A DNA stretch of 64,000 bases from Vitrella brassicaformis (GCA_001179505.1 CDMY01000297.1:66919-130918); one strand, 5' to 3'; positions 46,101-58,595 are shown, counted from the first letter of the stretch. Numbers and translations: made by a program. Notes: a model not told the origin generated them from the sequence alone.

Positions 46101-46928
46101 GGGGCCCTTGAAGGCCGTGAGGACAAGAGGAGGAATGGTGCCCACGTTTTCAAGGGAGAAAGGGGGCTCTCCCTGGTTCTCGTCATCAATGCGGTTCTGC
46201 AGCTGTTTTTTGAAGGGGGGGTTGCCTCTGCAGAGGACAATACCGTCGGGCAGCTTCCAAGGGTGAATTAGCTTCCCGCAAAAGGCACCCACACCACAGA
46301 AATAACACCAACGCATTGATTTGCACACCCACGCGCATCCCTTGCTTACCATCGGCTGCAGAATGTAGGGAGTGTACATGTCCTCGATGATGATGGACAG
46401 GTAGGAGGACGCGATGCTGTAGAGGGTGAGGTCCTTGCCGGCACCCAGCATGTGCCAGTTGTTTGCTCGCTCGAAATATCTGTAGTTGATCTCAAGCCGC
46501 TTCTTGTCGTCCTCTTCGTCTTCATCTTCAGTCTCATTTTCCACTTCAGCACGGCCTCCAAACCCACCGACTTCAACGCCCACCCCGACCTTCCAAGTCC
46601 TCGCTCTGCGCTGTCGTTTGGCCTGCTCGATGTCCTCCCTGACCTTTTCCACCTCTCCACCTGGACACAGTCGAATGTGCGCTGTCAACAGCAAAGAGAA
46701 CCTGTGCATACAGACTCCGCGCTGGAAACCCACCGTCATCTTACCTCTACGGTTGGACTTGTTTACGACCTCGAGGCTCGTGTATATTTCCGTCATCGGG
46801 ATAGGGAAGAACTTCCCGGCTGAAGGGAGGGAAAGTTGAGACTCCTCCCCGCAGCCCCCAGTCTCGACACCTGAGTTTACGCTACAGCGTGGTGGCGGAC
46901 TACGATTTCTTTCCTGGTCTCGCGGCAT
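43108..46928 (-). pseudogene. ankyrin-repeat protein with Cys-cluster N-terminal region, interrupted by an in-frame TGA
   Basis: The minus-strand gene starts at ATG 46928. The N-terminal half is of unknown family: MTEIYTSLEVVNKSNRRG, an acidic stretch (ENETEDEDEEDDKKR), YLSIIIEDMYTPYILQPM, then LIHPWKLPDGIVLCRGNPPF and a Cys cluster, CSICTFCCCACCKHC, near 45.77 kb. A Pro/Ala-rich linker leads to at least eleven ankyrin repeats (ITIFDASAEQNMEVLARLIE; TALHCATLNGKAEAAKKIIE; TPLHLAVREGHNEVSKHLLE; TPFILAAAGGSVAVMELIYK; TALHCASANGHLEAVRQLLQ), ending TPYEVAKNKDIREAMDRYRT at 43108. Two defects lie near the 3' end: the exon after about 43800 joins out of phase, and the next repeat reads HCAANK-stop-HSVAVGQLLDWGG with TGA at 43584-43582 where Gly is expected. 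It may be a decaying gene, a truncated but functional one, or a sequencing error. Confidence 0.65.
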
Positions 46929-46975
46929 TCGAGGGTTGCTCTTCGGCCTCGTGCACCCCTGTGATGATAAACGAG

Positions 46976-48023
46976 ATGAAGCTGGTATTGGCCCTTTGTT
47001 TCGTCGTGCTTGTCGGAGTGTACGGGGCGCCTCGTGCCACAGGGAAGGCGGCTGCTCAACTGGAGAGCTCTTTGGTAATTGACGCGCTGCTCTCTCGTCG
47101 ATACGACGTGGAGGACGTCAACATCGTCAAGAGAGGCGGCAGGGTGGTCATGGTGGACGGTCCGCCAGAGGCACTTGATGAGCTCTTCCAACGACGAGGT
47201 ACGTGTGATGGTTTGCGAGGCCACAGTGCACCTCAAGCTGCCTATTCTGTGGGCTTTCGTTAGGCGCAGAGCAGGATTGTGAGGCCCCGGAAAGTACAAC
47301 GGCATGCCCTGGTCAGACACAGTGCAGAGAGAGGCTCATGTGACGTCATGCTCAATGGATCCCTGGTGGTGCAGGCAGCGCAGCCAATGGCCTCCCCGCG
47401 TGCACTATCAGCAATGAGGTCACTAACGCGGACGGCTCAAAAAGCGGCACCATCAGCGGCATCAACTGTGAGGTCACAAGGACAGGCCTTCCCATGGCTG
47501 TTGAGGTGACGGATGATGCCGACATGGATGGCCTCGACTTCTTCATCGACGAGTACACAGTGGAGATTCCTTCGACCGTTCCAGACGGTTCGAATGTCGT
47601 CTTTGCTGTCGACAGTAACGTGGCCGACACAGACTTTCAAGTGGTTCTCTTCCCAGGCACAGACGACGAAGAAGACATTCAGTCGAGGGTGGCGACTGAC
47701 GCTGTCGACAACTATGAGAACGTGATTGTCGTCCGGGCCGCCGTCGATGGTGTTAGAAGAGGGACGGTCAAACTCGAGGTACGTACGTGAATGTGTGTGA
47801 AGGTGCTTACTGTATACACGCATCTCATTCATTTATTCATTCCCCCGTGTGCGTTGTGTGTCGATGCATTGAATGGCAGCTCGGCTGCGTCTCGTTCACT
47901 GCGGACTGCAATTACACCTTGATTATATTCGAGCACACTGGATGCTGCGCCCTTGACCTTGGAAGTGGCATTACTGTCGACGACGTGGGCACAGAATTTG
48001 CTGCTGGCGCCACCATTGCGTGA
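46976..48023 (+). CDS. secreted beta-rich protein, family unknown
   Basis: ATG 46976 opens a clear signal peptide (MKLVLALCFVVLVGVYGAPR). The first exon ends at 47198 and joins in phase to a Cys-containing exon (EQDCEAPESTTACPGQTQC). A further exon gives ANGLPACTISNEVTNADGSK, SGTISGINCEVTRTGLP and repeated Val/Asp/Thr-rich strands (VEIPSTVPDGSNVVFAVDSN, TDFQVVLFPGTDDEED). The last exon has LGCVSFTADCNYTLIIFEHT and GCCALDLGSGITVDDVG, with TGA at 48021-48023. Paired cysteines and strand-like composition suggest a disulfide-bonded extracellular fold. I do not recognise it. Its start is 47 bases from the divergent ankyrin gene. An in-frame ATG at 46964 is an alternative start. Confidence 0.72.
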
Positions 48024-48913
48024 AGAAAGCTCGTCGAAGCGAGCGGGTAGGGTGGGGACCTCTCGACATTCAGAGATTCGGCTGGTGGGGCGCTGGGGTG
48101 ATGTGTGTACGACTTGACTGATACATGGGCAGAGAGACAGACGGTTGCACGGATGTCGAAAAGACGTCCTGCATCTGTCATTCACACACACGACAGAGAG
48201 ACCTTCGTACTGTGTGTATCATGCAGCGAGAGACACGATTTAGTTGCGTTGTCGTGTTTGGTCGCCTTCTCTTTAGCCACGTAGGACGTGTTTGGGCTGT
48301 CGTTGCCTTCATTTGGCGGGAAGGAGAGAAGATGTGACCGGCGAGCTATGTACGTATCCATTGACCGTTAGATGCGGAATCGTTTTGTAAGTGAGAGAGA
48401 TGAACACCACTGCTGAGTCAGCAGCGCACACGCTTGCTGTCATTGATCTGTTCCATTGGTCCTTTTCTACAAGACGTCCTGATGCGATGTCTGCATAAAG
48501 CTACGCGTTTTGATCACAGCATGAATGAGTGTCTGCGCGTCACTGCGTCCCATGATGCACATGTGACCATAAAGACGATTGCTACCCGTGATCCCCACCC
48601 ACTCCCTGTACACCTGTAATGGAATGCGCGTGTGACACGCATGCACGATGAGTACTCTCACTTATCATTATCACTGCAAAGGTCCCTTCGGGACGGCAGC
48701 ACCATGAATGTGGCAAAACGAGCGGCCAACATATAGAATGAGGGAAGGAACAAAACGGGGGCAGAACAAGACGAAGAGGGAGGCAGGAGACAGGCAGATG
48801 GGTTGGTAGGCAGCCAGTACCCCGACTCGTTATGTACACAGAGCAGCGGAAAAACTCCATTCAACAGACAAGGCGGTGGATGGACAGCGGCCCTCTGATG
48901 ATATCTATCATCA
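48024..48913. other. intergenic region without a supported gene
   Basis: About 890 bases between convergent stops. Composition is mixed, with GAGAGA near 48395 and ATCATC repeats near 48905-48916. Open frames are short and show no domain signature. Confidence 0.5.
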
Positions 48914-51700
48914 TCATAGTATTGCGGGATCGATGATCGAGAATCCCGCCTCACTCTTGCGCCCCCAGCCCTTGTCGAGCCACAGCATCGCCACATCCAC
49001 CTGCTTCTCAAGCCTACACACACAAATCCAGAGATAGGATGGAAACGTGACAGAGACGATGACGCCCAGAATCTGCGCACCTTTTCTTGTCAAAGACGGC
49101 GTCCGGTGCGAACTGCCCGTGAAGCCCCAATGGGAGGGCATACTGCAGGGGCAGCCTCCTGATCGGCCCCTGACTGATGTCACGCGCCTCAAAGATCAAC
49201 AGCTGCACCAACATCACAGCCACACGCGACGGGAGATTGCGTCACTGACTGGCCTTTTGGTAGCAAGTGTTTCGGTGATGTCGCGTACCTCAGATTTCAT
49301 ATCTCGCCCGTTAAAGAGGTATGCCAGTAGGTATCCCTCGTCCTCCGGCGTGTCGGGATATGGCGGCTTGGCCTTCTTGGGGGCGAACACCATCTCGCCA
49401 ACGAACTCGTGGGGCTCGGGCAACCATATCTGACAATGAAGGGATAAGGACGCACGCAGAGAAGGGGATTCCAGTCCATGCTTGAGTGATGGATGGCGCC
49501 CTTAAAATGCGTACCTGTCTCTCATTTGTCTCCACGTCCAGCTTGACGGGCGCCTGTACAGGGCCGCTCGGACCCACCTCACTCTGGGCACAGAACCACA
49601 CATACCTGTGCGCACCATACACACGAGCCACAGCACATTTATCTCATTGCGCAAGTCTTGCAAGGATGGCTTCCCCCGGTGCTTGCCTGTGTTTTTGTGT
49701 GACGACTCGTGGGTTGACTGTGGGGAAGTCCAGCGAGCGGTCTGTGACGAGCGGCTCCTTCCTGAAGGTGCCGTCACGGGTGTTCAGTCGATACCGATAC
49801 ATCAGAGACTGACACACACACAATAAAGGGAGATGATTCCAGAAGAGTGATGAATGCGTTGTATCTGGATGTGTGTATACCTTTGACACGTTGGCGAAGA
49901 GGTCCTCTGCTTCGTAGAGCGGAATGTCATCGTCGATGTCGAACTTATCGTAGTTGTCTATCGTCACCACATCAACCACCACCTCACCCGTGGCTGGAGA
50001 CACACACACACACACACACACAGAGACAGAGAGAGAGGACAGGCAGACAGACAGGAGGGAAACGATCCGATACGTCCGTCGGCCATGTTTGCCGTGTTCA
50101 TGTGTGGCTCACCCTTGTCCTCATACGAATTGACGAAGTGAAAGTTGAAGAAGCTGTCGATCGGCACACTGATCAATCCCTCGCCATCCTGACACACACC
50201 ACCGGCACACGCAACCAAGATGCAACCACATCTCCTCACAGACACGTGTGTTAGCTACGCGTGTACCTTCATGTTGCTGTCTCTGGGCAGCAGGTGGACG
50301 ACTGCAGGTTTGGTTTTGTCGAAGTCGATGCACTCGAAGGCCGTCTTCGTGCCCAAAAGGAAAGCGAAAGGGTTGAAGCTGGTCGGGTTCTGGAACCACA
50401 CATAATAGCTGCACACACACAGACCAGGGAGAATTCACCGACATTGCTTTAGACGGTGACTGAGAGGCTCCGTCTGGCGTGCTTACTTGTCTGTCAGCGC
50501 CCAGTCGTGCATGAATGGCGTCCCCTGGACGTTGAACGACTTCCGCGACACACAGTCAAACTGGTCGTCGTACTCCCATGCGGTCACCTGCGCGGACACA
50601 AACACACACCACACACATCGACGCCGCTTCCTGCCCATCATCCCTTTTCGTCTCGGTTCCCACCTTGCCCGAGTTAAGTCCGATTTTGGTGCCGAAGTTG
50701 ACTAGCCGATTGCGAATGGGGTCGATCTTGTAGTGGGCGCTGAACGGGTCCCTCGTGTTCTCCAGCGACTTGCGGAGGTCGGTGGCCCCCCAGCAGCCCA
50801 GAGCAATTGGGTCCATGTTCCAGGGCGCCGCCCCCTCCCACAAGGCGAGCAGGAATCCCGACCAATAGACCACATGGGTGTTGGCGACGTTGCGAAGGAA
50901 CGTGTCGAAAACGTTACGTATCCATCCGCCTTTCTTCTGTGTGCCGACGCCCCTGTAGAGGATGCGGTTGGCCCTCAGCTCCCGCAGGTAGTAGGGGCTT
51001 CGGATGAACTTGTTCCTGAAGAACGCCGTGCTGTCCTGAAAGGTCACCGCCGCTATCTGAGAGGCCGAGAGGGACAAAATCATGTGTGCGCAGATCAGTG
51101 TGTCGGCCTCTTCGTCCCTCGTGCGGGCCTACCATTCCATGTGCGTCGAATGGGTGTGTGATCTTCTCGCCGCCGATCTCAAACTTCGCAGGGATGTTCT
51201 TGAAGAACGTTCCCTGCGCGACCACATGAGCACATCACACGGGCACGGCCACACAAATGAGAAACTACCATCATGCTTGACCCAGCAATGCCGTTTCCTC
51301 ACCTCCAGGTCGCTCGGTATGTCCCCCTCAAGGTAATAGTAGCCTTCTGGTGGCTCCATGAAGTTCCGCTTGAACGCATCTACGTCACACAGCGACCTGA
51401 ACACGAAGAGAACCCACGAAGAAGCCATTCCCTTCATGGCACGTTGCTGTGCGCTTACGGGTCATGCCTGGACTCCCGCCTTGGCTCAATGGCTGTCGGT
51501 GGTGGCTCACTGATGGCCGTCGGCGCACCAGACATCCTCAGCGACGCAAAACCGCTGCGAACGCGACCAGTTCTCTTTCGTGTTGGCCCCTCCTCGCTTC
51601 TCAGGGGCAACAGGAATGCTGTTGGCGGTCTGCTGAGTGCAAAGGTGTCGTCAGCAAGCAGCGCAAGCGGGAGCAAGAAAGCTGCCAGATTCGACCACAT
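48914..51700 (-). CDS. carotenoid cleavage oxygenase (RPE65/CCD family)
   Basis: This is a non-heme iron enzyme that cleaves carotenoids or apocarotenoids. It starts at ATG 51700 with a hydrophobic leader (MWSNLAAFLLPLALLADDTF) followed by a Ser/Arg-rich stretch, consistent with a bipartite plastid-targeting or secretory leader. Landmarks in order are YYYLEGDIPSDLEGTFFKNI, GGEKITHPFDAHGM, AFFRNKFIRSPYYLREL, AHYKIDP, MHDWALTD, FHFVNSYED, YLLAYLFNGRDMKSE, LLIFEARDISQGPIRRLPLQ and GLHGQF. The four iron-binding His residues of the family are all seen, in AHYKIDP, MHDWALTD, FHFVNSYED and GLHGQF. About twelve exons end at TGA 48914-48916. Only a single enzyme is encoded here, so the substrate cannot be told. 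Confidence 0.95.
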
Positions 51701-52014
51701 GACAGCAAGGGTCTGATCTGACACAAACTGAGTCGTGAGATCGGCAAAACGACGGTCCTCGGAAACAGCTAAGCTCGCAGACCGATCGCTGGTCGCGTAC
51801 GCACGCAGAGGGAAAATGAAGCTCAGAGGCTCCTTGCTCGCAGAGGCGAGGAACACACAAATAACACACAAACGGATGAGAACATTCAATAAATTGAGAA
51901 CATTGTGCGGCTGTCACTGGTGTGTTGGTGCTGGCGCATCAGGATGGCTGTGTGGGGGGTGCCCACCCCTCCATCTACGTATGCTGTGCGTTTCCACGCC
52001 ATTGATTCATGCAG
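51701..52014. other. spacer with no convincing exon
   Basis: Sequence upstream of the carotenoid oxygenase start and before the first copy of the small-peptide last exon. A leader exon for that copy was looked for and not found with confidence. Confidence 0.4.
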
Positions 52015-52251
52015 GCGATGACGCCCTTCTGCAACAACAGTGGAGGGACGGTCAACAGTTGTGTGTTGTCCGTGAGCTGCCCGCTGAGAGCGCTGTGCCT
52101 GAGTCATCATCTGCTAACGTGTTGCCGTCCGCTGCCCTCCCCCCTTCGCCCCCAGCAGGCGGCCGGCCACGACGCTGCCGACAGCATCGGAGGACACAAA
52201 GACCACGGCAAGGAAGCAGAGGGATCGGGTGGCTCACGTGGGTGTGGTGAC
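52015..52251 (+). pseudogene. first copy of the small secreted-peptide last exon (divergent)
   Basis: After the acceptor CATGCAG at 52014 the sequence begins GCGATGACGCCC, matching the last exons at 52594 and 58890. In the family frame it reads GDDALLQQQWRDGQQLCVV, then runs on as a Pro/Arg-rich tail to a stop at 52249-52251. The Cys pattern of the intact copy is not conserved. No signal-peptide exon was found upstream, so it is probably a remnant. Confidence 0.35.
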
Positions 52252-52454
52252 AATGGACGAGGCGTTATCGGTGGTGTGGTGGGCGGTGAGGAGGCCGGGC
52301 GGACAAGGGCTGCAGGGTGTCGGATGCGTCGAGTGGGTGTGGTGGGGATGGAGGAGGCATTGTCGGTGGCGTGGTGTGCACTGAGGGTCTGTCTGGCGGT
52401 GCGTTCGCAGACCCCGTCTGCTTGGAGAGGCTCCTTCGGTTAGGGTGACCGTAG

Positions 52455-52658
52455 CGTGTCCAGAGGGACTGCGCTGCTGGGTGGCAAGCAGACGCTCGAC
52501 GACCACGATGGTGAGTCAACAAAGACACAACACCCACGCTTCCATCTGTGCAAATCATATAGCTGTGTCTTTCTTCGCCATTGATTCGTGCAGGCGATGA
52601 CACCCCTCTGCGCCGCCTGAGCTGCTTTGCCAACTGCACTGGTACAGAGGGGAGATGA
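52455..52658 (+). pseudogene. second copy of the small secreted Cys-rich peptide gene (last two exons)
   Basis: Exon two (about 52455-52510) reads SVSRGTALLGGKQTLDDHDG and exon three (52594-52658) reads GDDTPLRRLSCFANCTGTEG, joined by a good GTGAGT donor and GTGCAG acceptor in the same phase as the copy at 58.6 kb. Compared with that copy, about ten residues including three Cys are missing from the core, and the C-terminus differs. I could not find a matching signal-peptide exon upstream. It is either a shortened paralog with an unseen leader or a remnant. Confidence 0.45.
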
Positions 52659-53941
52659 CTGATGCAGAAGCTCTCATTCATTCGTACAGCTGGCGACGCC
52701 TTCAGTCGCACAGGTGCTGAACACACTCACGTACACGCCCATGGATGAGGCGTGCATTTGATGTTGACTCTCTCTCTCTCTCTCTTCAGTCTGCGAGTGC
52801 ATGTGTGCATGACTGAAGAGTGAGTACAGACAAAGATAGATAGATATGAGGCATCCGATGTCGTCATCGTATTGCAGACTCGGATGCGTTCATGAATGGC
52901 CTGTGACTGAAGTACTATTATGTCCAGTCAGCCATATCTCACTCGTCAAACAAACTGCACGTGCCACACTGCCTCATGAACAGGACAGAACACTGCAGGC
53001 AATGTGATCGAATCAGATAAATTTCTCAGTTCACAAATAACCAGGCCGGATTGTCGAGCGCCCTGTGAAAGCCGAGAAAGTGAGAGACAGGCACATACCT
53101 GTGCACATACAACATGGACACCAAGCATGCAAGACATACCTGGCAAGCCACTCCCCCGGCCCAGGGGAAGTACACAAGCCAGGCGGCCCCAAGGGGTCGC
53201 ATGACACGACACCATCGAACGTCCCTGCCTGGTTTTCGCAGGGCTGCTAACCGTTTCCGTGTTCATGGAGACGCGATGAATGAATGAATTAAGTCACGGA
53301 CATGTGTGTGAATGTGCGCGTGTTCATTGGCGCCAAATCGAAAACGCGTACGTTACCATGCACGATGGATGGCGAGTCATGTGACTTGAATTGCATGTGG
53401 ACACTCACAACAAAACCATCGACGGACCCAACAACATGAAGCGATGCAATGCTGTCTATCAATTGACGCGATCTGTCTGCCAATTGGATACAGCCTGCCC
53501 ACGCGCCTCATAGTGGAGCAACAGCATGAACGGCGGGCAGGGACGATTGCCCTCTCATCAGCGTCAGCACGACGCTTCCGTCCCCTTACAGGCGCAAAAA
53601 GTCACGAAAGAATGCACGAATAGACAAATAGGCCGGCCGTCATTGCACGTCATACGTGCAAGCGTCACACCGACAACGGACGAAGAGACCTGGAAATGAA
53701 GCAGGCAGGCAGAAATGACCACACACAGAATAACACTGGAGCTGGCAGCCGATCTCTTCTGACCTGCAGCACACGGGACGCGCGGCTGAATGTAGAAATG
53801 CCGACAAGTTGAGTGCCGCGATCGGAGGCCCGCAAACAATGCCGAGCTCACGGACGATGTCCGTCGGTTGCCCCATGAATGTTTGGCTGCAAAGAGCGGC
53901 TAACCACGGAAGGGATAGGCCTCTTCTGCACGAAAACACAA
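52659..53941. other. intergenic sequence plus probable 3' exons of the first glycoprotein gene
   Basis: 53.29-53.94 kb is recognisably homologous to 59.40-60.03 kb. On the minus strand it conserves apparent splice sites: the AG acceptor before AAGAGGC at about 53920 and 60018, and a CTGCAG/GTCAG donor at about 53763 and 59880. The last reading (SSSVVGVTLARMTCNDG against SSSVAGVPLARARCNGG) is also conserved. The glycoprotein gene may therefore extend down to about 53.56 kb. CT repeats lie near 52770-52788. Confidence 0.45.
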
Positions 53942-56900
53942 TCAGAACACACAGACAGCAACAAGCCATTGGTGTCCTTGCATCCTCTGTCTTCCGTCCT
54001 GCGTACCGCAAATTACGAGCACGGGGCAGTCTTGAAACAGACGAATACGATTTTCCACGCCGTCTCGAGTGAAATTGACACTGATAGTTAACGGAACACT
54101 TCGAACAACGAAGCCGCCGCGCCCTTGGGTCTCGTTTCTAAGGCGCTCGATCTGGTCAGGGAAGCAGTCTAGGGCTCCCTCCTTGAATTCGCCGGAGACC
54201 TGGAGGGGGGAAACCTCTGTCACATTGAAGCTTTCCTTCAGTTCGCTTTCGGTGGGCGCAATGCGGGCGATAGTACTGAAGGGCAAAGAGACCAAACAGC
54301 AAGACAGTGACGAACAGGAATGCCAACGGAGTGCTGCTTGGTTGATTTGCATGTCACCTGAGGTCGATGCCGTCGATCGTTGTCAGGGCCATGATGTTTT
54401 GGGTCTCGCCGTCAGGTGGTGGTGGGGGGGTGGCGGACAGATCGACGGTATCAACGACGATGGGCTCATGGGAAAGGCACTGAATCTGAACTGGCGGGGC
54501 TGGGAGAAAGAGACGAGACAGACACGCGTATATCAAAAGTCAGACCCCGTAGATGTCTCCGGTTCAACTCACATTGTTCAGTCCCGATGCCGCACACCTC
54601 TCTCAAGGGCCCCGTTATTACAGATACCCATTGCGATAAGTCCTGTCCCTCACTGAACCAGGACATTCTGAAGAAGCTCCAGAGATCTGTCACGTTGTCA
54701 TTATCTGAGTCCCGGACCTGAACATCAAATGCATCAGAGGACGGACATGAGCATGAAAGCTGGTCTTTGTTGGTATGTCTACCTATGCCCACCTGCAGCG
54801 CAGGGACGGAGAATACGGTTTGTTGACGGCTCGAATTCGTCTTCGGATCATACTCACTTGAGTTGAAAGTCCCATTGGTCTCGTGCGTGAACGTTTGGGT
54901 CACATTCAGGTAACACTCGTCGCTGGCATTGAGAACCGTGTACTGCATCTCTCCAATCGGCGCGCTTGAGGTGATCAGCACCTCCGGAAAAAGGACTCTT
55001 TTGCGACTTACACCAGGCCCCACACTCTCAATCACGGGGGCAAACGTCGTGGTCTTCTCTTTTCCTCGGCTGAGGGCCTGGTTTTCTGCTGGGTCGAAGG
55101 AGACGCCACCGACAAGTGTGCCTGCACATACAGCAAGCACACACGTATCAGGAGGGGAATCCATGACAGGCTGTTTTCTCCGTCCCTGGCTTATGTATGC
55201 ACCCACCTTCGACGAACATCAGTGTGCCTTGGCAGTCTTCAGGCCACACCTGCTCCACCGTCCCTTTGATCTCCACATTTGCAAAGCCCACCTGCGGCTG
55301 ATCGTTGCCCGAATAATTGACTGCTGCTATTCGACGATCCAGGCTCCCCACATCATAGCGAATCCTCACTTGGACATCAGCCCACTCTCCCTCGCAGCTG
55401 AAATAATACGTCGACTCGTCTGTGGGCGCGAATTTATCAGTAGGAGAAGTGTTAGTCTCTCGGTCGACTATTAGTTGGAGACACCATTGGTCGACAGGTG
55501 GTGGGTCGATGCCGTCTTCGAGAGCTGAGCTGTTGTACTTGAAATCCGTCATGCGGTATGTCGACGGCTGGGCTGTAGGCGGGGCAGACAGATTAGCAGC
55601 GGGGCATGCCTCAACTGAGACACAAACGACAGGAATGTACACAGCAGACAGGCGAGCTCTCTCTGCTTTCTCTTGCAGCTTACAGCACTCAAATCCCATC
55701 ATGCATTCTTCTTCCCAAATGACTTTGAACCCCTCTTCATCCTCATCAAATGCCGCTATCGTGTCATTGCACCGCATATCCGTGTCTTTTTTATTCACAA
55801 ATTTTACGCTTGCCACGATGTTGTGGTCGCCTTCCTTGGCTTTTCCGTCATGTCGACATGAGAAGTTACTCAGTTGCTCTATTTGTACGGCAACGCACGT
55901 ATCCTCTCCGAGAACCCCCCCATTGGGCGCAAGAGCGACGGCCGTGATCTCGCCGACGAACTCCGGGTGCAGAAGCTCCTTAAGGAATTCCACGCGGCCA
56001 ACCTGGTCAAAGCCGGAGGGGAATGTCTGCAGTCTTGGTCCTCGACAATTGGCCAACACTCAGAGACAGACAGACAGACAGACAGACAGATGGAAGAGGA
56101 AAATATGTCGCATGTTAGTGCTTTTGCTCCATCTACCTTCTCTATCATCGATCAAAGGGCCTGAGAAAACGACAGACAACCAGATTGATCAAACGGCCTG
56201 ACAGATCTCCTGATACTGAAGGGTACCTACCGAGCGAACCCTTCAGTATCAAGTCAAGCGACGTGCCCGTCTCCGTGTTCAAGAGCTCAAAAGACCGAAA
56301 CGGCGCACTGGGATCAGTGCCGAAGGTACAAAGGACCGACACAGCAAGAGAGATGTTCTCAAACATGGGATCTGACACATTGCAATTGGATAAAGTGTCA
56401 TTGAGTAGCTCCGGCGTAGCAAGCAAAAAGTCCCCGGTCAACACGCTGGCGAAGGACAGGTCTGGCGACTTGTCTCCTGGCTGAAAGACGGGAAAGTGAA
56501 TCGTTGGAAGGGCCTCGCCGAGGAGCGCTTCTTGGAGGTCTTGACCTAGACGGAATCCCGACTCAAGCTCGCTCGACGCTACGTTAGCAGGCGGGCGCTC
56601 TTCCCGATACTTGTTCGCAAGCTCGATGCAGATCTCACTGCACTCCCGAAACGCCTTTCGATTGTCTATGGCAAACTCGCTGGCCTCCAACGGGTTCTGA
56701 GACAGACACACAGACACCCACACATGTGCTTGTACCCTCGGCTGGTGCACGTACCCTCCGAGTGGTTTCGCTCATCGGGCCTCTCGCGTAGCCTGACGTG
56801 GCCATCGCGAGCCTGCCGCCTGCGTTCGTCCCCCCCGACGTCACGGTGAAGACACGCTCGTTGAGCAGAGCATCGCATTCATCAGGCACGTCATCGGGGA

Positions 56901-58323
56901 ACGTCATAACGCCGAGGCTGGTGTGGGCGGCAGGTGATAGTATGGCCACGGTCCTTGCAATGACGAGGTCGTCCTGCTCCTCGTTGCCGACGATGAGAAT
57001 CCGCTGCGGCTCCTGGTAGTCAAATTGCTGGGCGATGAGAGACTCCGACTCGTCCACATAGCCCGTCAAAGTGACCTCGATCTGCGCCTCAATGCCCTCG
57101 CACGCCGGATTGCTGGACTTCTCCACAACCATGACTCCTTGGATCGTTGCAACGGCCGGTATTAGTACGTTGCCGGTGCGATTAGAACACAGCCCGGTCT
57201 CGGGGCAGTCGAATTGGAGGGTCACGCTGACGCCCTCTGTCGTGTCGCACGAGAGGTCCAAGAAGAAGTCATCGAGCCCACTATCATCATTCTTCTTGCC
57301 CTGGATCCTCATGCAGCTCGACACACCGGTGCCCACGTTCTTGATGGTATCGAGGTAGGCATTCGAGTGCACGTCTTCAAACAGATAAGTGCCGGGCACC
57401 AGCTGGGCGAACGTCGACTCTTGCGGCACTGGAAACCGCTCGTTCGGCAGCCAACTCTGGTTTCTTGGGTCGGGCCCCATGTCTTCCCTTCTCTCGACGA
57501 CAGGCAGGCTGTCCGCACAGTCGAAGGGCACAGCGAAGCGGTTGACGGCATTGAAGCACGGATCCAGCTCCGCCGGGAAACACAGCGACGATGGCTTGCC
57601 GCTGACGACACCCTTGGTGAGCCTGACATCGCCTTGTGCCACCTCGGCCGCCTCACCGAACAGACCTCTGGTGTCTTCGATGCAGTAGCAGAAGCGCGAG
57701 TCGCTGGTCCGCGCACAAATAGGCTTGTTAGACGGGCAGCTGACAGACAGGCAGACAGACAGCATACCGACGTTGCCATCACGACCAATCACGTGTGTGT
57801 ACCTTCCGAGAGCTGCCGTTCCCAGGTCAGTGATGTTTGTGCGATTGACGCCGCTAGGCTCCCCGCACAAAATGGACTGATTCTCGCCCGACGCAGTCAC
57901 GTCACCCGCCGTATCTGAGCTCCTGCTATTATTCAAGCCGTCATTGAGGGCGATTTCCTGTTGGATTTGTAGATAGACTTCGACGTTCTCATTGTACAGG
58001 CACTGCCCGAAGTTGCCCCGCTCGGGGTGGTCGACGATGGGCAGCAGAGCATTGGGCTCGCATCTCGAAAGGGGCTCAGTTTGAAGGAATTCTGGCAACG
58101 AGTTGACGGCTGAAAACAAACCGGGAAGTCAACGGAAGAAGCGTGGCCTCACAACGTGTGTCCTCGAGTGCTCACGTGGCAGGCAGTTCTTGTTGGCTAC
58201 AGCCACAGGTCCGAAGGTATTTCCCGAGAGGCAGGCAGTCGTGAACTGACCCACAGCACCTCTCCTCTCCCAGTGGGTAAGCACGATGAGGAACAGGCAC
58301 ACGAGAAGCCACCCTGCCAGCAT
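53942..58323 (-). CDS. large secreted Cys-rich glycoprotein, copy A
   Basis: ATG 58323 opens a signal peptide (MLAGWLLVCLFLIVLTHWE). The rest is a large extracellular-looking protein, probably over 1,000 residues, with many Cys and many N-x-S/T sequons (SNRTGN, VNRTNITD, VNYSGN, LNVTQTF). Landmarks in order are FTTACLSGNTFGPVAVANKN, RFCYCIEDTRGLFGEA, TYLFEDVHSNAYLDTIKNVG, LTGYVDESESLIAQQFD, ILSPAAHTSLGVMTFPDDVP, ESGFRLGQDLQEALLGEALP, GTDPSAPFRSFELLNTETGT, EECMMGFECCKLQEKAER, YYFSCEGEWADVQVRIRYD, DNDNVTDLWSFFRMSW and ESFNVTEVSPLQV. I do not recognise a family and see no clear membrane anchor. The reading closes at 53942, at the homologous point in copy B, but conserved splice sites beyond suggest extra 3' exons. 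A cell-wall, cyst-wall or surface role is possible but is inference. Confidence 0.8.
57201..57825. repeat. near-identical patch, copy A
   Basis: These 625 bases correspond to 63376-64000 at an offset of 6175. By eye I found one substitution (GAGCCC against GAACCC near 57279/63454). Sequence just 3' of the patch in gene direction is much more diverged. Confidence 0.85.
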
Positions 58324-58595
58324 ACGATTCGCTCATTCATCTGGCCTCCTGTCTTGAAGCAAACACAAACCAATCTTAGCAATCTGTTCTTGTCTGTCTC
58401 CTGATCCTTGCGTGTACCTGTGTTCTTCAATCTCATCGTCCATCGGGCCCGAAAAATTTACATCTGTACGGGAAGAGTTGCGAGCGTAAGTAAGGCCGCC
58501 GCCACCTCTGGCTTCACTGGATGATCGTCGGTTTGCGTTAGCGCCTGGCTGTACTCTGTGTGTGTGGATATTGCCGAGTGAAACTGAGGCCGAAG

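Noticed and set aside
57309-57788. A 159-codon open frame, identical in both duplicated units (also at 63484-63963), in another frame of the glycoprotein gene.
   Set aside because: It is a shadow of the coding exon. Its identity in the two copies only reflects the near-identical DNA patch.
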